NCBI RefSeq assembly: GCF_029867415.1
Contig: NW_026706174.1
Location: 124,001 to 188,000, forward strand
Direction: 5' to 3'
Source: Vicia villosa
Lineage: Eukaryota > Streptophyta > Magnoliopsida > Fabales > Fabaceae
Length of the DNA stretch: 64,000 nucleotides
Shown: positions 20,901 through 32,175 of the stretch, in pieces
How positions within the stretch are numbered: position 1 is the stretch's first letter
Layout: each line of letters starts with the position of its first letter
Notes under the pieces: generated by a model
The model's database searches: none
What the model saw: the letters and a program-made list of their open reading frames with translations, nothing else
What the model was told of the DNA's origin: nothing
Made by a program: the position numbers and the translations under genes

Positions 20901-21441
20901 CAAGAACATCAAGAAAATCATACAAAAAATGACAGTAACCTACAAAGACTGGCATGAGATGTTACCTTTTGCTCTTCATGGTTATCGCACATCTGCGCGT
21001 ACTTCAACAGGGGCAACTCCATTCTCCTTAGTCTATGGTATGGAGGTAGTTCTTCCAATTGAAATTCAGATTCCTTCCCTAAGGATTATGAAAGAAGCCG
21101 ATCTAGACGAAGACGATTGGATTCAAACACGGTTGGACCAGATAAACTTGACTGATGAAAAGAGGCTCGCAGCTATTTGTCATGGTCAGCTATACCAAAA
21201 GCGTATGATCAAAGCCTTCAACAAAAATATCAAAAGTCAAGCATACCAAACTGGTGGCTTGGTTGTCAAACGCATCATCTTACCACAAGGTGATCCCAGA
21301 GGCAAATGGACCCCTACCTATGAGGGACCATTCGTAATCAAGAAAATATTCTCCGGTGGTGCCATGTTGCTTACTACCATGGATGGCGAGGATTTCCTAC
21401 ACCCTGTGAATGCGGACATAGTCAAAAAATACTTCGCTTAA
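17970..21441 (+). pseudogene. Ogre A pol: RT, RNase H, archaeal-type RNase H, integrase (one stop)
   Basis: Exon 2 of gag-pol. Reverse transcriptase spans about 18370-18960 with YVDD at 18799-18810. RNase H follows (about 19190-19480) and is interrupted by a single in-frame TAG at 19414-19416. A second, archaeal-type RNase H starts near 19712 ('MIFDGASNALGNGIGA'), a hallmark of the Tat/Ogre lineage. Integrase has an N-terminal H/H/C/C zinc site (about 20380-20520) and an intact D,D-35-E triad (Asp 20599, Asp 20782, Glu 20890). The frame ends in TAA at 21439. Apart from the one TAG all domains are open and in a single frame, so decay is minimal. It would copy RNA to DNA and insert it in the nucleus. 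Confidence 0.92.
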
Positions 21442-21462
21442 AAAAATAAAAAAAACAGTTCG

Positions 21463-21605
21463 CTAAGTTGAAAACCTGAAAGGGCGACTTAGGCAAAAAA
21501 AAATGAGCGTCTCGGTGGATTGAAAACCCGAAAGGGCGGTCCAGGCAAAAATTAGAGACTAAATAAAATCATCCCGGTAGGCTGAAAACCTGAAAGGGCA
21601 GCCTA
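21463..21605 (+). other. Three hairpins with covarying stems after the pol stop
   Basis: Hairpins at 21463-21492, 21516-21543 and 21578-21605 share the 14-nt loop AAAACC(T/C)GAAAGGG and a following GGCAAAA, but have different stems, each self-complementary: CTAAGTTG/CGACTTAG, TGGATTG/CGGTCCA and TAGGCTG/CAGCCTA (with G-U pairs in the first two). This pattern indicates a conserved RNA fold. Element C has related hairpins in an equivalent place. Confidence 0.6.
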
Positions 21606-22729
21606 GGCAAAAGTTAGGGAATAAAATGTACAACTATGTTCCGTTCAGCTGTCTACTCACCGTCAAGATTCAACACATCAAAGATACCGATCAGTCTAAT
21701 TACTTTCTTCCAACAAGTGAGGGATGAGATGCTCGAAGACAGATTGGCAATAGCAGAATTGAAACTTGACTGGATCGTTTTCACTTAGCTATTTATCTTT
21801 ATAAATATTTTCCAAAGCTTTATGGCAATTTCCTACTTCTAGGATTGTTGTCTCCCTGTGCTTATCAGCCCATCATGGCTCTTTTTCAAAAAATCAATGC
21901 AGCTTAGGCTCAAAATCACCATTTTCACTTTTTCTGTTTTGAATACGTAAACGTCCCAATGATAATTTTGAATGAACATATGCATTTGAATATGATTGAT
22001 GTTTACCAGGAAAAACAGGAATAGCATTCAGGTAATGTCCCAATCATCTGGACATCATCCCATCAGAAGAAAAATCCCTAAGAGAAACACACTTCTCAGC
22101 AAATTCCTCAATAAGATTTTCTCTCCAAAAGAAGTCTTATCCCCCAACAGGGTTGTTCCAGATTACTATCCTCAGAAGGTGTGATCTCCACACCGGGACT
22201 TGGTCAGATAGTGCATCGGAGGATTATGCATCTTCCTCATTCCCACTTAAAAGGGCATCAAAATCAGAACTTCCAACTACCTTTCATTCCCAAGCGGTAG
22301 TCAAAGATCCTTCAACAGAGTACCATGGTCCTCAAAGAAGTCTTATCCCCCAGCCGAGGGTACTCAAACAAGACAAGAGATCCTCACAATATAGTCACAT
22401 CCAGATGGCTAGCGGAGATTTACCTTCAAACCAGAAATCATACATCATACATCATACATCATACATCATACATCATGCATCATGCATCATGCACATATTC
22501 ATACACAACATAACATGCATATTTCTCCTTTAGCTCGAGAATATCTCACATTACATGCATCATAAACATTGCATATCACTAACTTGATTTTTCAGGTAGA
22601 CGAATATCTTCGACAAAGATGTTCTCAATCACATGCAGTGTTCACCTGAATGCCATGAACGGTTCTCTCAGATATAATCAAGCCGAAGATTCATTCTGAT
22701 CACTTATCAACTCAAAAACAAGCATCACA
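21606..22729 (+). other. Ogre A 3' UTR, first part
   Basis: Over 1 kb of non-coding sequence between the pol-end hairpins and the tandem array. It includes a CATCATA(C)/CATCATGCAT microsatellite at about 22439-22490. Short open frames here are not conserved domains. Confidence 0.7.
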
Positions 22730-23110
22730 GATCTAAAGTCGATACCTCAGACGGTTCCAGAACGATCTAGCATCGAAGATCTAAAGTCGATACCTCAGAC
22801 GGTTCCAGAACGATCTACCATCAAAGATCTAAAGCTGATACCTCAGACGGTTCCAGAACGATCTAGCATCGAAGATCTAAAGCTGATACCTCAAACGGTT
22901 CCAGAACGATCTAGCATCGAAGATCTAAAGCTGATACCTCAGACGGTTCCAGAACGATCTACCATCAAAGATCTAAAGTCGATACCTCAGACGGTTCCAG
23001 AATGATCTACCATCAAAGATCTAAAGCTGATACCTCAGACGGTTCCAGAACGATCTAACATCGAAGCTCTAAAGCTGATACCTCAGACGGTTCCACAATG
23101 ATCAACTTCC
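22730..23110 (+). repeat. 48-bp tandem array in Ogre 3' UTR (about 8 copies)
   Basis: Units start 'GATCTAAAG(TC/CT)GATACCTC' at 22730, 22778, 22826, 22874, 22922, 22970, 23018 and 23066. They are followed by degenerate units to about 23200. The unit is related to the 45-bp unit in element C (53421-53960). Tandem repeats in the 3' UTR are a known Tat/Ogre property and a known source of satellite DNA. Confidence 0.92.
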
Positions 23111-23465
23111 AAAATCTAGATCGGAAAAACTTTGGACAAGTTCCGTAACAATCATCCTCCAAGACTTAAAGCGGTAACCTTGGACGGTTCCGAAACAGTC
23201 AACGCAAAGACTTTCAAATCCTTCATCAAGATATAATCAATGGATTCATTCTGATGAACAGACCATCAACACAATTGCCGGGTGGCATCTGAAAGCCCAT
23301 CTCAGGTAATGTTTCAATCTGCCAACAACATTTCGCAGACGACATTCAAATGCAACTTCCAACATCTCTTCTGATCAAGGTAAGTGCAAATTTTCAGGGC
23401 ATCTAAATATTCAATCATCTTCCACCTTCAGATTTCAGACAATCTCTTCAGGTTTAAGAAGATTG

Positions 23466-23477
23466 AATAGGGGCAAC
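23466..23477 (+). other. Ogre A polypurine tract
   Basis: AATAGGGGCAAC directly precedes the 3' LTR TGTTATACCCC. Element C has the equivalent 'AACAGGGGCAGC' before its LTR2. Confidence 0.75.
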
Positions 23478-24113
23478 TGTTATACCCCAAAATTTGCCCG
23501 CATCTTTTTTCAAGAAAACTCCAATCTAAAAATTAAGAGTCTCACATAATCATGGATTTTTTATTTCAATAAATATCCTGACATGTGAAATACTTAGTTT
23601 TTAGAATTTTTTTTATACAGTATTTTGGCTTGCAGTTGAATTTATTCTTACGCAAACGCCAAATACTGTTTATTACTTCACACATGCTATTTATTTATTT
23701 ACAGATAAATAGTACTGACACAATTGGTACAGAGTTAAATCTTTTGCAGGCGCAGAATCAGGAAACTCAGACTGTACTGGTAACAAGTAGATTATTATTA
23801 TCTATTGTTTCCCATTAATTTTTGTACTATATTCCCTTATTTTCAAAAATCTTTTCAAATCTCTTTTTCAAAAAATCAAATCCTAACTTTATCCTATATA
23901 TCTCTCTTTTTCCCAACACTATCATACACTTTCTTTCAAATCTTACTTCCACTCAAAATTTTCCTTTTGTACGGAATCACTTCATTCCCCAACGTCTCTA
24001 TCCTTCTTTCCATTCTATAAATACCTCTCATTTTTCCATAAAATCTCACATCAAATTCTAATTCATCTCTTAAATTCTTACTTCATATCCATCCTTTCTT
24101 CTTCCCCGACAAA

Positions 24114-24281
24114 ATGGCGAAGTGGTGGGAAACGTGTTTTCTTATGGTCATCACCATTGCTACGGTGATCATGTCCTTTTTCTGTCTACATAGCCCGGAA
24201 CACTGTGGACCTGGGATGCTTGCACTCCCAATCATCTACATGTTATTATTTGTAGCATGGGTTATTAATCGTCATTCTTAA
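24114..24281 (+). CDS. LTR-encoded 55-residue two-helix protein, second copy
   Basis: The 55-codon frame is identical in predicted product to that at 7590-7757, with the same TATA box 98 bp upstream (24016-24023). The nearest substitution to the 5' LTR copy, at 24097, lies in the leader, not the ORF. In a 3' LTR, transcription from this TATA would run into the rest of the LTR and the interrupting solo LTR. Function is unknown, and coding status is unproven. Confidence 0.4.
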   Translation: MAKWWETCFLMVITIATVIMSFFCLHSPEHCGPGMLALPIIYMLLFVAWVINRHS

Positions 24282-26660
24282 AGTTTGCCGTATTTCTTAT
24301 TTCTTAAATGTACCGTTTATTCGTCGTACTGTTCAATATAGTATGTAATATTTGTACTGTCAGTATTAAATGTTGTACTATTTGTCATAATGTTGCTTAA
24401 TTATTCAGATAATATTTTGTGTGTTTTCTTCCAGTTAAATATTCATTTTTCTGTGCATTAAATGATTTTCAGGATTATTATCGGTAATGTTGCTCGCGTA
24501 CAGTAAATATTAGTTATTTATTATGTCTGTGTTTTTTAACAAGTCATGTAAATAAACTTTCATTTTTCACATAAAACAGAAACAACAAAAAGAAAATTAA
24601 CTTTGACTGTTGATTTTTCACTCTAACTGCTACATCAACACCTGAACAGTCGGTTGACAGTCAAACTGTTGGCAGTACAATTCTCAGTGTTTTGTACCAT
24701 CAATCAAATCAATCTTTCACAATTCAAAATTCCAATATTTTTGTCCTAGAAGTCTTCTGAATATCACATGATTAGCAGAGACTCAACACTGCACAAAAAT
24801 CAAGTACGCTTAACTGTCTCCTACACAAACAGTCCCTGACTAGGGTTTTCTTGTTTTTACAGGAGAAACAAGTTTTTGAGACCTCAAATGGATTTCATGG
24901 ACATCCATATATCTCAAAGTACCATCACACAAATTTTCAGACTTCAATTCACTCAGACGCACCGTCAGCAGCTCAAATAGTCAACAGACGACCCGTTTGA
25001 CCAAAAAAGTCAACAGACAGTCAAAAATGAATATTTTTGTCAAAGTCCATATTTTGTCAAAGGATTCATCATTTGATCATTGGATGATCATAATTCATCA
25101 AGGAAAGATCAAAAATCAACAAAACCCTAAGATTCAAAATTAGGGTATTTGCCTGAAAAGTCAACTCAACTTTGACTAGTCATAACTCTCTCATCCTTCA
25201 TCCAAAAAATTCAAACCAAAGCTCATTTTGAAGGAAATTCAATTATCTTTCAAATTCAATTGATCCCATGGTCATCACATTCACCATTTGAAAAATATGA
25301 ACAAAGACATTACAGGTCATTTTCAAAGTCAACAAAAAGACACTTTTTTCAAAAGGACACACAAGGAGCATCAAAAATCATTTTGACATGAGACCAAAGG
25401 CATTGGTTAGAGGACTCTTTTAGGTTTCCAAAAAGTGCAAGATCTCCTTCATATGACAAAAATTGAGGGATTTACACCTTGTTGAAGTTGGGTAAATTTT
25501 GGGAAAGTGCATAAAACCAACATTGCTCAAAAATGCATTTTTTCCAAATGGGGCCAAGTTTTCATGGTTCAAACATGTTTGCCATAATATTATGGGCCTC
25601 CCACGACCAAGACTAAGCCCATACCATTTTTATCCATTTTTGGCTTAATTTTATCTTATTTTAAGATTAAATAAAAAGGAAAAATGGATGGATAATGGAT
25701 AGCTTTCAATCTAAGCATGAGTCATCCAAGAATCTTCAATTTTCTGCAGAGGATTGAGGTACAAGGCCAGAGCATTGAAGGGAAGCAAGACTTGGTCAAC
25801 AATTCAAAGGTTTTAATATAAAAAAATCAAGAATTCAACAAAGGCAACTAAAGGCTTCTTGGCTTCAATTCTAAGCACAACATAGTCTATATAAAGGCTA
25901 TAACACTTCACAATCAAGAGAACACGAAATCATAGCCAGAATTCTCCTTGTAACACACTTGTAATCACTTAAATTTTTCAAAGAAATCTCAAATTCGAAT
26001 TTTGAATTCCAGTCACTTTCCATACAAACTAAACATTCTAATACCTTCCTCAAGCATCACTGAACATATTTCAATCATTTCTAAGTCTTAAAACCTCACA
26101 AATCGAGCTACACAAGCCACGGATTGTTCAAACTAAAACCAACTTATATCTCATAACACACGCATATCTAGCAAGATGTAGACATATATTTGTGTTTAGA
26201 TTGAGGTCCTAGTCATTTCTGGAAACTTAATTGAAGTTTGGACACTCATACGAAGAACCACCATTTTAGGGTTCATAATTTCAAAATTAGGGCTTTCTGA
26301 AATAGGCAAAATCAAAGGTTCTAAGTGGTCCATTGAATTCGTATGGACTAGACGAATCAAATGGACATGTCGCGCCAAATTTATTTTCACGTTAGACCCT
26401 ATTCGCTATTTTGCAGGTTTAGGAAGTATCTATTACAGCGCTTTTATTACAAAAACGTTGTTAAAGATGCTGGCTGGAGGTTGAAGACAATGAGGTGTCT
26501 TCACCTCATTGGATAGAGCGCGGGCGCGTTTTTTTAAAAAATCTCTGATTCAGTGCGTGCAGTCCTATCATTATGCCATGTGCCTCAAAATCTGAGCCAT
26601 CAGATCTCATTAAATTTTCAATCCAACGCATCACTGTCGCACGCTCGCGAAATGTCAGAC

Positions 26661-26670
26661 AGAGTCGCCA
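26661..26670 (-). other. PBS-core 10-mer inside the minus-strand solo LTR
   Basis: The complement reads TGGCGACTCT, 26 nt from the LTR end on the minus strand. It is the same 10-mer as in the other Ogre-type LTR ends. Confidence 0.7.
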
Positions 26671-27360
26671 CCAATATATTTATCCCAAGGAGGGAAAGGA
26701 ATATCAGAAAACCTAGAATAAAGAAAGGACGAGGTCCTTCGACCAGAGATAGGGTACGGGAGTCGGTTACGCGAGGGGAAGGTATTAGCACCCCTCACGT
26801 CTGTGGTACTCCACAGGATCCACTTATGTTTGTTCTATTCTAAGGGTGTATAAATCTAAAGCTTAATTGCTAAGGGAATGCATACAAATGAAAGGAAAAG
26901 AAACACGGGGAAAATAAGGTTTATAAATAGTTGTGCTCGCTTAGGCCCCGCGACCTAATGCCTACGTATCCTTTTCAGGAATCAGAGCGCCGTAGTTCGG
27001 CTCTTTAGTTTTTGTTTGTTTTTGTGTTTTTTAGTTGAACAGTTACATTCACACTCCGCTGCTCGACCTCTGGAGTCTTAAGCTGGGAATGGAGCGGAAA
27101 TAACGTGTCCGATTAGGAGAAAGAATGCCCTGAAGGCAAGAGAAAGAATGCCTCGGAGGCAAGAGAGAGAAGATAAAAATTGGTTTGTGTCTTTTAGGTG
27201 TAATTCCATGATGGACGAAAACCCACTACAAGGCTTCGCATCACTTCCTTACTTTGTTTAGGTCTAAGCCTTTATTAGATATTTTGAAATGTTTTTGGTT
27301 GGTGTCTTTTAAGGGAAATTAATTTGTGACTTGAATCATGCCTTAAAAAGAGTTTTTTTT

Positions 27361-27596
27361 GAATATTTAGAGAACGCACATCGAGGCCTACGCCACAATC
27401 GTTTCTCTAAATAGTGGTTAAGAAATACAAAGCTTTGGATATTTAGAGAATGCACATCGAGGCCTACGCCACAATCGTTTCTCTAAATAGCGGTTAAGAA
27501 ATACACCGAGGCCTACGCCTCAATCATTTCTCTTCCGCTAAGTGGGAAAGAACATACATCGGGGCCTACGCCCCAATCATTTCTTTCACACTAAAA
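27361..27596. repeat. Tandem ~76-bp units in the solo LTR
   Basis: Three to four imperfect units contain 'CATCGAGGCCTACGCC(A/T)CAATC' and 'TTTCTCT(AAATAG)'. The second copy is the closest match to the first; later ones are shorter. 'TTTAGAGAA' and 'TTCTCTAAA' at unit ends form a hairpin potential. Non-coding. Confidence 0.8.
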
Positions 27597-28429
27597 AAAA
27601 GGTGTTAGCATGATTCGCGTCGTCCTTTATTAATGTTTTAAAGTTGAAAAGAAAAAGGAAAAGAACCTAATCTAATATGAACTAAAAGATGATTCTAAGT
27701 CCTAAATTGTCAAGTTAAAGTCTACCTAAATTATAGGATTTCAAAGGGAAGACTAACCTAAAAATTATGGATTATGGGTCCTAAAATTCTAAAGGAACAC
27801 ACAAGTGAAACCACAATTACAAGTAAAAATTACAAGTAGATAATGGTACAAAATTAGTACAAAAGCATGACTTGAAAATATAGCACCAAACATGAAAACA
27901 AATGATTCAAAATATAGTGCAAAATTGAATTAAAAGATACTACTTTTATGAGAATTTTTATATGACAAAAGCAAGAATTCTAATTAAGCAAAAGAATTAA
28001 GAGTTAGCCTAAAACTAAGATTTTTAGTGATTATTCTTATATGTCAAAAATATGTTAAAGTCTCAAAATTCATAGGAAAAAAATTAGCTTTTATTCACTA
28101 AGAAGAAATGGCAAAAAAACTAATAGAACCTAAAAATATTAATGGAAACAGGGGGTGTAAAATGAATATAGTGGTGCAGTAAGTGATTAGGCGCAGGGCC
28201 CATGGAGTCTGGCCCAACAGCATTGTTTTTGTATAGTTTTTGGCACAAACAGATGTAACATGGGCTGAGCTAGGGGTGTATTGTGGTAATTCGTTCAAGC
28301 CCAAGATTTTGTTATAGATCCAATTGATTAATTGTCATGGTTTTAATAAAAAGATTGAAAATAAAAAATAATAATAATAATAAAAATGAAAAGAGGGATA
28401 AGAGATTAAATTAGGGTTCGGTATGCGAC

Positions 28430-29250
28430 CCTTCGTCTTTCTCCCCAAATCAGACTCTCTTCTTCCTCTGCTACAATGGCGACGGCGCACCTCAGATGAA
28501 GATCCTCGGCGCGCCACCATGAACTCACCCAAGATCTCGTCTCTCATCTCAAATTTCAATCCACCCTCTTCTGATTTTAACCCTAACTAGTTAAATCTAC
28601 ACCACAGAGAAACCCTAAGCATCGATACTCCCGGATTCAAGCATGATTTTTTTTTACGAAATTGAAGCGAGCAAGACCTTATCTTAATCACAGAAGCACA
28701 GATACAAATGAAAAGCATGTAAAAGAACCTGTTTAGGGCGGCCCGAGCTTCCGGTAAGTCGCTATGGCTCAAAGACGATGATGTGCTCAAGACTGCTTCA
28801 GAAGAGTACTCCAATTATCCGGTATTCCTCTCGTTTCTTTGCCTTCTCCGATACGCACTCTTCTTCTACTTCTTTTGGAATTTTTCTGTTGCGTTCTGCT
28901 GTTGTATTGTTGTTGTGAGGAGTAGATGTAAGGAGAGTATGAAGATGATTGAATATGGAGATTCAGAGAGGGTGCGTGAGGCTATGCTTCACCTCTTTCA
29001 GAGCTTGATCAATGCTCTGAAGAGGTTGATGGAGAAGCTTTGAGTGTAGGGAATGGAACTGAGAGTGATTGAAGATGAATGGTGTGTGTCGAGGGAAGAG
29101 ATGAAGAAGAGAGGATTGAAGGTGATGATAGGTTGAAGACGAGAAAATGGTGGCTGTGGTACGTGTGAAGAATTGAAGAAGAGATGAAGGTGGTGAATGT
29201 GAATGGAGATGTCAAGAGGTTGAGAAAATGGTGAAGGGAGCGAGCCTGAA
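28430..29250. other. Gene-like, GC-richer segment within the solo LTR
   Basis: This part is richer in GC than the rest of the LTR and contains short open frames on both strands, for example a plus-strand stretch near 28745-28810 reading 'KSLWLKDDDVLKTASEEY' and ending in a GGTATT donor-like site. I do not recognise a gene. It may be a second captured host exon or simply LTR sequence. Confidence 0.25.
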
Positions 29251-29746
29251 GCTGCAGAAGAAGGTCATCATATATAGGTGAGTACCTCTGACTTTTCTGT
29301 TAGATTCTCATTCTGTTAGGAAGTTAGAATTCGGTTAGGGACTGTTTGCAGTTTTTGGTTATTTCTGTTAGTTGCTGTTAGGTTGTTAGGAAGTTAGGAG
29401 TTTGTTAGAGGTTGGTTAGAGGCTAATAACTGATTCTGTTATGGGATTGTATGGTTAGAAACAGTTAGTAGGAGGCTGGTTGCAAAATGAAATTAAAGCA
29501 TGGCTTGGCTTGAATGGATCTGTGCAGGGACCTATTTGCTTTATGTGGTTATGGTCCTGTTGATGTTAGTTTAGAAATTTGGTTAGAAGTTATAGGTATT
29601 TTCTTCTCTGGTTAATGTGTGTATGTATACTGCATGATATGGTTGCCATGATGGTTGATTGTTTTGATATTTGCAGGGGCTGATTGTTCAGCAGAGTTCT
29701 TTTGAAGCACAGTGATTATTTCTTCTGTCTTTTCTTGATTCGCAAA

Positions 29747-29998
29747 TTAAAGCGCTTGAACCAGCAGCACATTCGTTCGCGAAATAAAGCTTTGTTGCTC
29801 GAAACTACTCTCAGTTTGCCATCTTATCATGTTATGAGCAAGCGGTGCCAACCATTCTAATATGCTTGACATTGTTTCGTTCCATTCTCCTGCGAGACTC
29901 GTGTCGTACACTGATGACGACGCCATGGCCTTGGTAAAGTGAAGTGCTAAAGCAGCAGCGCCGAAGGCTTCAACTGGAGGATTTAAAAGCTTGCACAC
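29747..29998 (-). pseudogene. Captured fragment of a DUF668 / PSK-SIMULATOR-like gene
   Basis: The minus-strand frame of 83 codons contains 'EAFGAAALALHF' and 'ILEWLAPLAHNMIRWQTE', followed by 'SFEQQSFISRTNVLLVQAL'. The pattern of W-L-A-P-L-A-H-N-M-I-R-W-Q, EQQ and RTNVLL-Q-L is the DUF668 signature found in plant PSI1-type proteins. About 83 residues remain, and the segment between the first and second motif is shorter than I expect, so an internal part is missing. It lies in sense with the solo LTR. Family assignment rests on motif recognition only. It is a fragment, not a functional gene. Confidence 0.65.
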
Positions 29999-32165
29999 TG
30001 ATTGAGTATGGATGAAGAGCTTGAAGCATTGAATTTAAGATTTTGGCCTTCCCTGTTTTGTTGTTTTTTTATGGAGCTAATATGAACTGTATGGCATTCT
30101 TTGGATTATGGACTATTTTTGGTGTAGATTTATAATGAACGATGTGTAATAAACGAACGGATTTTTCTCGAAGTATAATTGTAATGGCCTTTTGATATTG
30201 AGTTTAAACTTATGGAATGTGATATGATAAACTCTTAAAGCTGAGATGAACTCTTGTACTTTTTGGGAATTCGAATAATAGATGCCATTTGATATGTAGC
30301 AAGTTCCTTTTTAGTTTGAATTGATGTAACTTTTCCTTTGCGGTTTGCAATGTCTTTATAATAAGTTAGAACTATTGCAATCAATCTGACTTTGTAAGCT
30401 TGGAACTTTGATGTATGATTGGCAAATGATGTCCACTTTCATAAGCTTGTAATAAATCTTAAAAGAGACTTGTAATGAATCATGGTAGTCATTTGAATGA
30501 ACTTTGCAAATGGAGTTCATCTTAAACATCGAATGTAGTTGAAACTTGAACTTTGAATGAATTATTTTCAAATTATTGTTTAGATCCAAATGACAAATTC
30601 CACACATTCAGGTTGATCCAACACTTGAGGTAACATTTACTTACTCACACTTGAATGAAGTAGAAACCCCAATCTCCAAGATCCTTGAGCCCAAGACGGC
30701 TTTATTGATTTAATGATGCATGATTTTATTGATGACCTAAGATGTAAATGAAGGAAATATGTAAGCCAATTAAGAATAATTAGATGGGCAAATTTTAGGG
30801 TGCAACAATCACAACACGCAACCACACCATGTTCCCTCATAAACCATCACACCTGATTATTATCCTTTTATTTTCTATTTTATTTTAATTTCTTTGTTAA
30901 ATTAATTAAAAATAGTTTTAAAAATCCAAAAAATACAAAAAAAATATTTTTAGGTTGCTAAAATAATATATTATTTTCTGGTATAAAAATATTTTATTTT
31001 TCTTCATAATTTAAATATTTTGCAAAATTAATTGGTATATATTTATATATTTGCTTTTTAATTATTTCAACCAATCAAAAAATCATAAAAAAATTGTTCT
31101 TAATATTAAATATTGTTTATATATTATAAACTAATTTTTGTACATATTTTGAATAATTTTCTCTTCAAGTTTTAATTATTTGTGTAATTATTTGTATAAT
31201 TATATATTAATTAACTTAATAAATTTCTAATCAATTTCAAAAACTCAAAAAAAATTAGTTTTGTTTTTTAAATTAATTAACAAACATTTTGAACATATTT
31301 TGAACTTAAATTTTAGGTTTAAATTTTATTTTCATCCTTTTTCCTCATTTTATTTTAATTAATCATGCATTAATCATAATTAAAATAAATCATAAAAAAT
31401 CCAAAAACATGTCTTTATTTTCTTGCTATTTAAAATTCCTAGATAAATGTATAGGTTTCTAAATTCATGTAAATAGGCATAGTTTACATTTCCTGCAAAT
31501 CGATGTAATAGCGTAGATTTACTTTCCGCATTTTACATTTCCGCATTTTAAATTCCAGCACATATAAACTGCGTGTATGTCAGAGATAAAATTGAACCGT
31601 TAGATCACTAACTTCAAAAGATAAAATATCTGAATTCAAACACAATCACACTTGCACCTCTTAAGGTAACCCCTTTCTCATTCTTTTCAAAATCAAAGTC
31701 AAATTCTGCTGTTTCGAGTACAAAATCGAACTTTTTGTTTATATCCGGTGAAAGGATAGATTTTTAAAGGAAATAGGATAAAGACCTTACAACTCAGGGT
31801 AGACCTCCTAATTTGCTTGCTCAAATCAAAATAAACAAAATTCTCATACACTATTGTTTTTCAAAATAAACTTTCCAAAAAGACAATACTTTGTATATAT
31901 CCAAACAAAAAAAACACTTTGTATACATCCGCGCAAGGATCATTACAAATTCAATTTACAAAGGTATTTCAAATCACATGCAAGTATTTCAGAGCAATTG
32001 AAAACAAGTGAGCTAAGCAAATTAAGAGCCCATGGATAACCATGGATACAAAGGGTGCTAACACCTTCCCTTTGTATAACCTACCCCCTTACCCATAATT
32101 TCTTAAAGGTCTTTTTTCTGTGTCTTTTATAAACCTTTCCTTAATTGGATAAAATAAAAGGTCGG

Positions 32166-32175
32166 TGGCGACTCT
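32166..32175 (+). other. PBS-core 10-mer in Ogre A 3' LTR
   Basis: TGGCGACTCT, the 3' LTR counterpart of 11526-11535. Confidence 0.75.

Larger units (their letters stand above)
26635..30807 (-). mobile_element. Solo Ogre-type LTR, 4,173 bp, minus strand, 5-bp TSD
   Basis: The insertion is flanked by ATCAC on both sides (26630-26634 and 30808-30812). On the minus strand it begins TGTTGCACCCTAAAATTTGC (30807 down) and ends '...GAGCGTGCGACA' (26635), with the Ogre-type U5 block 'GGTGGCGACTCT' (complement at 26661-26672) and a 'GTGCTAATACCTTCCC' block. There is no PBS, ORF of pol or second LTR, so it is a solo LTR. The size fits an Ogre-family LTR different from A. It carries a host gene fragment (29747-29998). 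Confidence 0.88.

Noticed and set aside
21839..22533. Small ORFs in the Ogre 3' UTR as accessory genes
   Set aside because: Low-complexity CATCATA translation and no domain; region is a known non-coding, fast-changing part of Ogre.
22730..23110. CRISPR-like regular array
   Set aside because: Units are adjacent tandem repeats without unique spacers, in a plant retroelement 3' UTR.
26553..26843. 96-codon frame spanning an LTR junction
   Set aside because: It crosses the boundary between Ogre A LTR and the inserted solo LTR at 26635, so it is accidental.
28783..29043. 86-codon plus-strand frame as a host gene
   Set aside because: Antisense to the solo LTR, no recognisable domain, hydrophobic low-complexity N-terminus; kept only as a possible captured exon nearby.
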